Shown here: positions 1 through 7,621 of the stretch, one piece after another | Numbering within the stretch: position 1 is the stretch's first letter | How the letters are laid out: every line of letters begins with the position of its first letter | From: Anderseniella sp039978075 | Lineage (GTDB): Bacteria; Pseudomonadota; Alphaproteobacteria; Rhizobiales; Aestuariivirgaceae | DNA length: 64,000 nucleotides | Direction: 5' to 3' | Assembly (NCBI GenBank): GCA_039978075.1 | Contig: JBDWCA010000015.1 | Span: 186,001-250,000 of the forward strand | Program-made: the position numbers and the translations under genes | Notes under the pieces: model-generated | Databases searched by the model: none | Told to the model about the DNA's origin: nothing | The model's input: only the letters and a program-made list of their open reading frames with translations

Positions 1-2
1 AT

Positions 3-245
3 GGCAATCGGGTTTCGACGGCAACCTATATGCCGCAGCGCCATGACCCTGCCCTGATACCCTTCGACTGGTATCTGGCACTGTGCATTGCAGGCGCAAC
101 CGAAAACAGGTTTGCCCCGCAGATACTGGCCGCTTTTCAGGCAACACCATTCAAACCGGATACGGAAGATCACCGCCCGGCGAGACTGGCGGGAATCGAG
201 GCACTACAGGCCGCCGGTCACGTCAGTTGGAATACGTTGCTCTAG
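3..245 (+). CDS. Gamma-glutamylcyclotransferase-like protein, C-terminal part (5' end outside window)
   Basis: The frame is open from the left edge and stops with TAG at 243-245, so only about 80 C-terminal residues are visible. They carry the pattern seen at the end of AIG2/GGCT-fold gamma-glutamylcyclotransferase-like proteins: a Tyr after a short strand (ATYMP), then FDWYLALCIAGA, then a charged tail with RLAGIEAL. That family cleaves or rearranges gamma-glutamyl amines and peptides. The catalytic Glu lies upstream and cannot be checked. No terminator is obvious after the stop. The family call rests on a short tail and is tentative. Confidence 0.5.
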   Translation, partial: GNRVSTATYMPQRHDPALIPFDWYLALCIAGATENRFAPQILAAFQATPFKPDTEDHRPARLAGIEALQAAGHVSWNTLL

Positions 246-514
246 GGGCAGGTCCTGTCGTTACGACTGGCCTGAACTGGAAACACGCCAACAGCTAGAT
301 CTTTGTGCTTGCGACACATCTGCACTGAACACTCGCACCAAGCCCATCAGTCTGACGGCTCCTCCGGATATGACGGTCGATCCGCCGGAATCAGAGCTCC
401 TGGCAGCGCACGCGATGTCCGGATATGAATTGCCTGTGCGAGATCGAGAGGCACGTCCAGCGTACCGGCTTTGATCCCCGCGGTGGCTGGCGCGGAAACT
501 CGCAGGTGAACACA

Positions 515-1354
515 TTAGCCTGGTGCGGTCCCTTCGGCACAACACACCGTGTACCACAAGACAGCAGAGGAGTGCGCTTTCCATTGCTGAAGCCCATCTA
601 TGCCAGTGCAGAAAGACTCTTCGTCCAGAAATTCTTCAGACAACATTACGTCTTTAGCTCCCTCAAGAGCGCCAATCAAATTGTCAGCGACCGCCTGAAA
701 TCGTTCATTTCCTGCGCACCCTCCAAAGAACACGCAACTGTTGCGAATGGCGGTTAGGCCAGCATCTTGAAGTAACGAGACGAGCTTACGCCCAACGTAC
801 GGGTCATTGCCAAGTTTTTCATACGTACGTACGTACGCCCGCCAAATGGCGGGGAAACCAGCGGGTTCGGGCCACGGACGAAAATTGTCATGGTCATCAT
901 CAGAAACAAACACTTTTCCACCAGGGCGAACCGAACGAACCATCTGCTCAATGACCAAATCCGGTCGGGGAACATGCTCCAGAAGAAAACGAGCATGCGC
1001 AACGTCGAACGTTCCCCATTCTGCTTCACTCAACGGGAGCTCTAGCGCATCGCCTTTGCGAAACTCTACAAGCTTCGACTCCTTTGAACTGTCGGCGAGT
1101 CTTTGGGCTTGCAAGATTTGATGTCGATCTCGCTCAATACCGACTACATGCCCCTTGCTGCCCACTGTCTGTGCAATTAGACGAGTAAACTGACCAAGCC
1201 CGCTGCCAAGATCCAAAACTTTCTCTCCTGGCTGGAGATTGAGCTCCCTTATGCAAGGCTCATTCAAGATGTCATTAAGTAAGGACAACCGGTGTTGTTC
1301 TTCCGGCGAACTGCCATGAATATATTCAGACGACCCTGACACATCATCATTCAT
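515..1354 (-). CDS. Class I SAM-dependent methyltransferase (279 aa)
   Basis: A Rossmann-fold methyltransferase. Motif I is DLGSGLGQFTR (about residues 48-58), the acidic end of strand 2 is VVGIERD (about 71-77), followed by GDALELPL and the post-motif segment LLEHVPRP, then RPGGKVFVSDDD. This arrangement fits the UbiE/Methyltransf_11-25 type, acting on a small molecule that cannot be named from sequence. It lies 100 bp downstream of dctQ on the same strand but separated by a small hairpin, so it is probably its own unit. The C-terminus (WYTVCCAEG) has adjacent cysteines. A CGTA tandem run at about 822-837 encodes the YVRTY segment and is simply coding. Confidence 0.85.
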   Translation of the reverse strand: MNDDVSGSSEYIHGSSPEEQHRLSLLNDILNEPCIRELNLQPGEKVLDLGSGLGQFTRLIAQTVGSKGHVVGIERDRHQILQAQRLADSSKESKLVEFRKGDALELPLSEAEWGTFDVAHARFLLEHVPRPDLVIEQMVRSVRPGGKVFVSDDDHDNFRPWPEPAGFPAIWRAYVRTYEKLGNDPYVGRKLVSLLQDAGLTAIRNSCVFFGGCAGNERFQAVADNLIGALEGAKDVMLSEEFLDEESFCTGIDGLQQWKAHSSAVLWYTVCCAEGTAPG

Positions 1355-1439
1355 GAGTTTCTTTCTCCGGCATATTCAGGAGCGTGTAGCGCCCGACGGT
1401 CTCGTCCGAACGCGAAGCACAATCTTACAGTCAGCGAAA

Positions 1440-1453
1440 CGGGTTGAAACCCG
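1440..1453 (-). terminator. Short perfect hairpin after dctQ
   Basis: CGGGTT-GA-AACCCG lies immediately downstream of the dctQ stop codon; on the minus strand it is followed by TTTCG. The stem has only six pairs and the U-tract is short, so this is at best a weak terminator for the TRAP operon. Confidence 0.35.
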
Positions 1454-1454
1454 A

Positions 1455-2033
1455 CTAGATTTCTTTGCCTTCAGTTGGAACATCCATATCCTTAACATGT
1501 TTGAAGGTTCCCTCTTTGAGGCGCAGGCTGTCTTCAAGCACCGACGCAATAGCCGCAACGCAGACAAGCACGCCGGATATCGGCACGATTGCAACTGCAT
1601 ATTTCTTGGGCATATAGTTCGGTTTGAAGACGATCTGACCCTCTTCCCAGGCGAAATACCACATCTCCCAGTATTTGCCGCCCATGGTGGAAACAGCCTC
1701 TATACCGTAAACGATCATCACCAGCCCCAGCCCGAAAATGACCAGTGTCCAGAATTGCTGGATCGCAAATGCAGCCTTCAGTGGCAACCAGGTATAGATC
1801 ATGTCGAGCGCTATGTGGTCCTTGTCCCGCACTGTCAGGGCAAGTGCCAGAAACACCAGCCAGATATTGCTGAGAACCGTCAGCAAATCACCCCAGACTG
1901 GAGGGTTTTCAAAAACGTAGCGCATCACGACGGAGTAAACCGTGAAGGCAACCATGAGCAGCAACAGGATGGCGCAGAAGGCAGTCAACAGCTTCTTCAC
2001 GGCGCCATCGATGAATTTTGCAGCCTTCAACAT
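1455..2033 (-). CDS. dctQ: TRAP transporter small permease DctQ (192 aa)
   Basis: Integral membrane subunit of a tripartite ATP-independent periplasmic transporter. Four hydrophobic segments are visible (about 14-35, 50-67, 87-110, 140-165), and the DctQ hallmark of a membrane-facing FENPPVWGDLL followed by DKDHIAL after the second helix is present. It is the last gene of a minus-strand operon in the order dctP, dctM, dctQ, whereas P-Q-M is the commoner order. The gap to dctM is 76 bp. The charged tail is 25-30 residues. It would pair with the DctM below to move an organic acid or related anion on a sodium gradient. Confidence 0.9.
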   Translation of the reverse strand: MLKAAKFIDGAVKKLLTAFCAILLLLMVAFTVYSVVMRYVFENPPVWGDLLTVLSNIWLVFLALALTVRDKDHIALDMIYTWLPLKAAFAIQQFWTLVIFGLGLVMIVYGIEAVSTMGGKYWEMWYFAWEEGQIVFKPNYMPKKYAVAIVPISGVLVCVAAIASVLEDSLRLKEGTFKHVKDMDVPTEGKEI

Positions 2034-2109
2034 TCTACAGCTTCCTTACAATGAGCGACTGCCAAACTGTGCCGCACTGTTTGTCCGAATGTATCGCGCG
2101 GCTGGCGCA

Positions 2110-3399
2110 TCATTTCGCAAACCCCATGGCGCGCGGCAGATACATCGTGATGTCAGGGACGATGATCAAAACGAAGAGCAGCGCAAACAAGGCCACGAGA
2201 TAGGGCACCATCGCAACGGCCACTTTTTCCAACCGCACCTTTGCAATGGCGCCTGCGGTAAAAAAGGCAACACCGACTGGCGGCGTGACAGATCCGATCA
2301 GAAAGCCCACGACGACAACCAGTGCAGCCTGGACATCAGGATAACCTGCCTTGACCATGACATCCACCAGCACCGGTCCCACGACAATGATGTTTGCCGC
2401 AGAATCCATCACCATGCCCAGCAAGCAGATGAACACCACCAGTACGAGGGCGAACAGCAGCGGGTTATGGGTATAGCTTAACAGCCACTGTTCCAGATCG
2501 TTGATTGCGCCCAATGAGGTCAGCAGCCAGCTGAACGGGCCTGACGCTGCAATGATGATGAACACCATCGCCGAGTTTCTGAAAGCGCGCACGAATGCAC
2601 TTTTACAGTTGGTCCATGTGATCGTGCGGTAGACAAACAGACCGATGAAGAGCGCGATTGTCGCGGTCAATGCACCTGCCTCGACCACTCCGGCAATGCC
2701 GAAGACGACCGATCCGACGAGCACGATGGGAATGAGCAGAGCGAAGGATGACTTATAGCCGACAATGGCAATGGCCTTCAGGCTGAACGGCTCTTCACTG
2801 CGTTCAAAATTGTTACGCCGCGCGATGAAGTAGTTGATCACCATCAGCAGAGCACCGATCATGACCCCGGGCACGATGCCACCTGCAAACAGGGCACCAA
2901 CCGATATGCCGCCCGCATTTGCCAACACGATCATCATGATACTTGGTGGAATGATCCCGCCTATTGTGGAGCTGACTGCGGTAATCGCCGCGGCAAAGGC
3001 TGGTGGATAACCGGCACGCTTCATCGCCGGCACCAGCAGCGAACCAACCGTTGCCGTGTCGGCCACAACCGATCCGTTCATGCCGGCAAAGAACATGCTG
3101 ACCAGCACGTTGGCTTGCGCCATTGAACCGCGCATCCGTCCAATCAGCTTCTGGCTGAGTTCAACCAGGCGCTCAGTTATTGTGGCGCTCGTCATCAGTT
3201 CGCCGGTCAGCATGAAGAACGGGATCGCGGTCAGCGGAACTGAATCAATAGCGCTGAACATCTGACTTGGGATCAGGATCAGCGGCGCGGCATCAGAGAT
3301 AAGTATGTAGACTACCGGGATCAGGATCAGGGTAAAGCCGACAGGTGCGCCCGCCATGATAAGCACCACGAGTATGACAAGAAGCACGATGCTTTCCAT
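2110..3399 (-). CDS. dctM: TRAP transporter large permease DctM (429 aa)
   Basis: The catalytic membrane subunit of the TRAP transporter, with about 12 hydrophobic segments over the normal family length. Typical features are GAPVGFTL near the N-terminus, the MLTGELM loop, FFAGMNGSVVADTATVGSLL, and the second repeat with VGSVTPPVGV, which matches the DctM family signature. It is translated between dctP and dctQ on the same strand, and a hairpin lies in the 130-bp gap to dctP. The substrate cannot be inferred from the permease alone; the neighbouring epoxide hydrolase and aldehyde dehydrogenase suggest a compound that is oxidised further inside the cell. Confidence 0.94.
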   Translation of the reverse strand: MESIVLLVILVVLIMAGAPVGFTLILIPVVYILISDAAPLILIPSQMFSAIDSVPLTAIPFFMLTGELMTSATITERLVELSQKLIGRMRGSMAQANVLVSMFFAGMNGSVVADTATVGSLLVPAMKRAGYPPAFAAAITAVSSTIGGIIPPSIMMIVLANAGGISVGALFAGGIVPGVMIGALLMVINYFIARRNNFERSEEPFSLKAIAIVGYKSSFALLIPIVLVGSVVFGIAGVVEAGALTATIALFIGLFVYRTITWTNCKSAFVRAFRNSAMVFIIIAASGPFSWLLTSLGAINDLEQWLLSYTHNPLLFALVLVVFICLLGMVMDSAANIIVVGPVLVDVMVKAGYPDVQAALVVVVGFLIGSVTPPVGVAFFTAGAIAKVRLEKVAVAMVPYLVALFALLFVLIIVPDITMYLPRAMGFAK

Positions 3400-3477
3400 G
3401 TGACCTTTATCCTGTCGCAGCCTGAAGGTTCGGGATTGCCTGATGGCAATGAGTTGTCGGGTTTAAAAACAATGAGG

Positions 3478-3499
3478 AACGCGGAGGGAATTCCGCGTT
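3478..3499 (-). promoter_or_regulatory. Intercistronic hairpin between dctP and dctM
   Basis: AACGCGGA and TCCGCGTT are perfect 8-bp arms around a 6-nt loop, flanked by a further GAGG/CCTC pairing with a bulge. On the minus strand it lies about 30 nt after the dctP stop and is followed by a T-rich run, so it can act as a partial terminator or as a 3' stabiliser giving more dctP than permease mRNA. That role is inferred from position. Confidence 0.55.
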
Positions 3500-3529
3500 A
3501 CCTCTAACTTGATGAAAGAGCAATTCGCC

Positions 3530-4570
3530 TTAGAGCGCGCCGGCTTTCTTGAGTTGCGCTATAAAGTCCGTCATACCCTGTTCTTGCAGAACACGCTCCG
3601 CGGTAACAGGATCAAAGGAACCTTTGGCATTGAGCCAGGCGTCGATTGCACCTGCACGCCATAGTGCCAACTCTTTTTCATTAGGGGTATACCACTCGGT
3701 TATCGACGCCTTGATGACTTTCTCGCCGTCTTCTACCCATTTGCGATCAAGCTCCTGCACTTTTTGACCAAAGGCTTTCGCGGCAGTGTGCAGCCATTCT
3801 TTTTCTTCAGCACTCAACTTGTCGTACTGACCCTTGTCCATTGATAGCTGGTTGCCTGACCAGGACCCGCCGATTTCAGTGAAATATTTCGCGACCTCAT
3901 GCAACTTCGCAACATGCTGCCACGGTGTTGCAACGTATTGACCCGAAACAACCCCGGTTTGCAGGCCCTGATAGAGTTGCGCCCAGTCATAGGGAACAGG
4001 TACCGCACCCCAGTTTTTGATCAGCGTGTATTCGATCGGACTTTTTGTGACGCGCCACTTGATGCCTTTCATGTCTGAAGGAACATGCACGGGACCATGG
4101 GCATTGCCAAGCTGACGGAAGCCGCCACTGGAATACACCGTCAGGCAGATATGGCCGGCCTCTTCGGCGGCGATATCGCATTGCTTTTTAGCTAGCCATT
4201 CCGAAGAAATACGATCGGCGTCTTCAATGCTTTTGAAGATGTACGGCAGATCGAAAATTGCCAGGGCGGTGCCGAAATTTCCGAAGTTCGCAGTGGAGCT
4301 TGTCCAGAGCTGCAAGAGCCCCTGGTTTGCCTGCTCACCACATGATTGTTCGCTGCACAGCGACTTCCGGTAATGCGGTTCAATGCTCATCTTCCCGCCG
4401 GATACTTCCTTCAGTGTCGGTATCAGCGCCTGATCTATAGCGTCGCCAATCGGCATTCCTATGAAGCCTACGGTTCCAAGCTTCAGAACTTTTTCTGCAG
4501 TGGCCTCCCCTGCAGCCAGTGTCATCGCCAGTGCTGCGATGATGGCTTTGGCATGTCTGGAATACTTCAT
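3530..4570 (-). CDS. dctP: TRAP transporter periplasmic substrate-binding protein DctP (346 aa)
   Basis: Begins with a signal peptide (MKYSRHAKAIIAALAMTLAAG, cleavage near ATA-EK). The mature protein has the DctP fold: an early KLGTVGFIG strand, PYIFKSIEDADR, and the GIKWRVTKSPIE segment carrying the conserved ligand-binding Arg. Two cysteines in LCSEQSCGEQ are less usual and might form a disulfide. An RBS (GGAGGAG) lies about 9 nt before the ATG. It is the first gene of the TRAP operon and diverges from the MocR regulator; the shared 216-bp region contains the repeated CAARGGACAG half-sites. Confidence 0.93.
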   Translation of the reverse strand: MKYSRHAKAIIAALAMTLAAGEATAEKVLKLGTVGFIGMPIGDAIDQALIPTLKEVSGGKMSIEPHYRKSLCSEQSCGEQANQGLLQLWTSSTANFGNFGTALAIFDLPYIFKSIEDADRISSEWLAKKQCDIAAEEAGHICLTVYSSGGFRQLGNAHGPVHVPSDMKGIKWRVTKSPIEYTLIKNWGAVPVPYDWAQLYQGLQTGVVSGQYVATPWQHVAKLHEVAKYFTEIGGSWSGNQLSMDKGQYDKLSAEEKEWLHTAAKAFGQKVQELDRKWVEDGEKVIKASITEWYTPNEKELALWRAGAIDAWLNAKGSFDPVTAERVLQEQGMTDFIAQLKKAGAL

Positions 4571-4649
4571 TTCTGCGAACTCCTCCGATTTGTTTTGCTT
4601 GCTGCCACCTAACCAGCAATGGCCAAAGCGGTGGAAGTGACAGAGATTG

Positions 4650-4749
4650 CCTTTGCAAAGGACAGTTGGCGTATGTTGAGCACAACCTCTGTGCCGACGC
4701 AGGCAGCGCGGTATACTGTCCCTTGCACACGCCCATACCCAAGGGACAG
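4650..4749. promoter_or_regulatory. Probable MocR operator array in the dctP/MocR divergent promoter
   Basis: Three copies of one 10-mer are present: CAAAGGACAG at 4656-4665 (+), CTGTCCCTTG at 4716-4725 (the same site on the minus strand) and CAAGGGACAG at 4740-4749 (+). The last two form a perfect 10-bp inverted repeat with a 14-nt spacer, ending 37 bp before the regulator ATG. The first overlaps a 12-bp palindrome CCTTTGCAAAGG (4650-4661). The two plus-strand copies are 84 bp apart, eight helical turns. MocR regulators bind paired sites, so autoregulation plus control of the TRAP operon is the likely role. Confidence 0.65.
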
Positions 4750-4786
4750 ATGGCGTGGGGAGCGGGACACTAACCGGAGTGCCTTC

Positions 4787-6247
4787 ATGAGCCAGCAGTC
4801 GCCATTGTTTTTCAGATTGCCGGAAAGTTCACATCTCAGCCTGCGCAATCAGGTTTGTGAAATGATAAGCTCGGCCATTACAACCAGGTCGATGTCGCTC
4901 GATCGTCCGTTGCCATCCTGCCGCCTGCTTGCCGACCAGCTTGGCGTGTCACGCAACACCGTTTTCGCCGCCTATACTCAACTCATAGATCTTGGCTTAT
5001 TGGTCGCTCGCGACAGGTCGGGCTACTACGTCAATCCCGATGTGTACGAACTGGCAGAGACGCCCATGTCGTATGATGCCACCGCAGACGATGTGCCTGC
5101 TCCAGTCCAGTTCGCCCCGTCCAAGATGATTCCGATCGACAATCCGGTGGATTGGACGCGCTATCCCTATCCGTTCATCTACAACCAGATTGATCCGAAC
5201 CTGTTTCCGGTCGATGGCTGGCGTGAATGCTCCAGACTGGTACTGGGTCGCAAGAATATCCCCCTGCTGATGGGAGATTCAGTCGAAAGCGACAGCCCCA
5301 ACCTGATCGAGCAATTGCGCCAGAGACTGCTTTCCACCCGGGGTATCTTTGCCGATCCTTCCGAAATTCTGATCACGTTGGGCGCACAGAACGCGCTTTC
5401 GGTTCTTGGGATGCTATTTGCGCAGTTCGACAAGCCGATTGCCGTAGAGAATCCGGGTTTTCTCGGTGGATTTAATGCCTTTCAGATGGCTGGAAATACG
5501 TTGAAAGGTGTTCCGGTAGACCAGGACGGGATAATCCCGTCAGCCATTCCGGATGGTGTTAAATTGGTCTTCACCACACCCAGCCACCAGTTTCCCACCA
5601 TGGTGACGATGACGCAGGCTCGACGTGAAGAGCTGTTAGCTACGGCGAATGCCAAGGATTTTCTGATCATCGAAGACGATTATGAAGCTGAAATGAACTA
5701 CCTTGCGCGTTCGTCACCATCCCTGAGAGCAATGGATCGACACCAGCGGGTCATTTATGTGGGCAGCTTTTCCAAGACAGTTTCTCCCGGTATCAGGGTC
5801 GGATTCATTGTGGCCCACCGCGACATTATCCGGGAAGCGCGGATCGTGCGGGGCACCATGTTCCGCCACCCGCCCACTCTGTCACAGGAGATGATCGCGA
5901 TTTTCATCAGGTTAGGCCATTATGACGCCCACCTGCGCAATATCGAACGACGCTACAAGAAACGCTGGCAGGCCATGCTCGACGCCATCGCCACGCATCT
6001 GCCAATGCTGGAAAACACGCGAAACATGGGGGGCACCTCGTTCTGGCTGACCGGGCCGGAACATTTTGACGCCACGCTCCTACGCGAAAACCTGCGAGCG
6101 CGCGGAGTGCTCATCGACAAGGGTCAGAGTTTCTTCCTGGAGGCTGATCGCAAAAACTGCTTTCGCCTCGGTTTTGCTTTTGTTCCTGTGTCGAAACTGG
6201 AAGACGGCATAAAAATCATAGCCGAAGAGGTGAAAAAGCTCCTTTGA
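4787..6247 (+). CDS. MocR family (GntR-HTH / aminotransferase-fold) transcriptional regulator (486 aa)
   Basis: The N-terminal GntR winged helix covers about residues 15-85 (LSLRNQVCEMI, LPSCRLLADQLGVSRNTVFAAY), followed by a fold-type-I aminotransferase domain of about 370 residues. The PLP-lysine segment is visible as VGSFSKTVSPGIRVGF, and the IIEDDYEAEM strand carries the cofactor-ring Asp. I chose the ATG at 4787 because GGAG lies 7 nt upstream; an in-frame start at 4619 would overlap the operator sites. It probably senses PLP or an amino compound and controls the divergent TRAP genes and the downstream epoxide hydrolase and dehydrogenase. A 156-bp gap precedes the next gene. Confidence 0.93.
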   Translation: MSQQSPLFFRLPESSHLSLRNQVCEMISSAITTRSMSLDRPLPSCRLLADQLGVSRNTVFAAYTQLIDLGLLVARDRSGYYVNPDVYELAETPMSYDATADDVPAPVQFAPSKMIPIDNPVDWTRYPYPFIYNQIDPNLFPVDGWRECSRLVLGRKNIPLLMGDSVESDSPNLIEQLRQRLLSTRGIFADPSEILITLGAQNALSVLGMLFAQFDKPIAVENPGFLGGFNAFQMAGNTLKGVPVDQDGIIPSAIPDGVKLVFTTPSHQFPTMVTMTQARREELLATANAKDFLIIEDDYEAEMNYLARSSPSLRAMDRHQRVIYVGSFSKTVSPGIRVGFIVAHRDIIREARIVRGTMFRHPPTLSQEMIAIFIRLGHYDAHLRNIERRYKKRWQAMLDAIATHLPMLENTRNMGGTSFWLTGPEHFDATLLRENLRARGVLIDKGQSFFLEADRKNCFRLGFAFVPVSKLEDGIKIIAEEVKKLL

Positions 6248-6403
6248 GTTTCAATTGCGCCTCCCGCTCTGCACATCTTCAGAAGTGATCTGTTCGCAAC
6301 TGTCACCTTCTTACACCCAGCCTGTCTCTCCCCCAATCCGGTTGTTTCTGCCAATCCTGAAAGAGCGGATCGAGCCCGTAGTGCGAACTGACTTGAGGAA
6401 CCG

Positions 6404-7582
6404 ATGATGAACAAATTTGACACCGACCTGGCAGGTTGTCGTCCGTTTGAAATATCGGTTCCCGAAGACACGCTTGCTCAGATCCGTGGGCGCGTCGCAG
6501 CATTTCCGTGGCACGAAATGCCCGATGACGGTGGCTGGGAGTACGGCTCCAATCTCGACTACATGAAAGAGCTGTGCACCTATTGGGTGGAAGAATTCGA
6601 TTGGCGCAAACAGGAAACGGCTCTCAATCGGTTCTCGCATTACCGCGCACCGGTGGCCGGCATCGACATGCATTTCATCCATGAAAAAGGCAGCGGCACA
6701 TCACCAATGCCACTGTTGATCAGTCATGGCTGGCCGGGAAGCGTGGCTGAGTTCAACGAGTTGATCGAACCCCTGGCTCATCCTGAACGATTTGGAGGCG
6801 ATGTATCGGATGCATTTGACGTAATCGCCCCGTCACTGCCGGGCTTCGCCTTTTCCGGACGTCCGCCGCGCCCCTATGGACCGCGCAAGATGGCAGAGGT
6901 CCTCAACTGCCTGATGACAGATGTTCTTGGCTATTCCTCCTATCTTGCGCAGGGCGGAGACTGGGGTGGGGCTATTTCATCCTGGCTTGGCTTTGAGCAT
7001 GCACCGCAATGCGCGGCGATCCATATCAACATCCTCACCATGCGCCATGCCGATGGCCCCCAGACAGAAGAAGAACGGTCCTGGGCTGAACAGTTCGAGT
7101 GCGATCAGATTATGGAAAATGGCTATCGCACACAGCAGGCGACCCGCCCCCAGACGCTGAGTTACGCCATGATGGACAGCCCCGTCGGCATCGCTGCATG
7201 GCTGGTTGAAAAGTTCAACTCGTGGTCCGATACCGATGGCGACAACGTCGAAAGCGCGCACAGCAAGGACGAGCTTTTGACCAACATAATGATCTACATC
7301 ACCACGCGCTGCTTCAACACGGCCTCGTGGATCTACTATGGACGGCGTGAAGAAGGCGGTCGCATTCTTTCTGTCGATAAGCGCCGTGTCGAAGTTCCAA
7401 CCGCGTGTGCGCTTTTTCCGGCTGAAATGCTGGCCTGGCCGCCCCGGTCCTACGTGGATCGCATCTATAACGTGCAGCAATGGACCGAGATGCCGCGAGG
7501 AGGCCACTTTGGCGGCATGGAAGAACCTGAACTTCTGATCAACGACATCCGCGCGTTTGCCCGCACCCTGCGCGCAGGTTGA
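6404..7582 (+). CDS. Epoxide hydrolase, alpha/beta-hydrolase fold with EHN domain (392 aa)
   Basis: Matches microsomal/juvenile-hormone-type epoxide hydrolases: an N-terminal EHN domain (PFEISVPEDTLAQIRGRV and the FDWR segment), oxyanion motif HGWPGS at 108-113, nucleophile elbow QGGDWGG with Asp186, and the C-terminal catalytic His in RGGHFGG (about 368). It would open an epoxide to a vicinal diol. Two adjacent ATGs occur at 6404 and 6407, with GAGG just upstream. It is followed 39 bp later by an aldehyde dehydrogenase on the same strand, suggesting oxidation of a diol- or aldehyde-derived intermediate. The natural substrate is unknown. Confidence 0.9.
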   Translation: MMNKFDTDLAGCRPFEISVPEDTLAQIRGRVAAFPWHEMPDDGGWEYGSNLDYMKELCTYWVEEFDWRKQETALNRFSHYRAPVAGIDMHFIHEKGSGTSPMPLLISHGWPGSVAEFNELIEPLAHPERFGGDVSDAFDVIAPSLPGFAFSGRPPRPYGPRKMAEVLNCLMTDVLGYSSYLAQGGDWGGAISSWLGFEHAPQCAAIHINILTMRHADGPQTEEERSWAEQFECDQIMENGYRTQQATRPQTLSYAMMDSPVGIAAWLVEKFNSWSDTDGDNVESAHSKDELLTNIMIYITTRCFNTASWIYYGRREEGGRILSVDKRRVEVPTACALFPAEMLAWPPRSYVDRIYNVQQWTEMPRGGHFGGMEEPELLINDIRAFARTLRAG

Positions 7583-7621
7583 CGCTGATCTTCATTCAAT
7601 AATGTTGCCGGGAAAAACACC

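Noticed and set aside
822..837. CGTA tandem repeat as a regulatory or slippage site
   Set aside because: It is in frame inside the methyltransferase gene and encodes a normal YVRTY segment; four short units are not exceptional.
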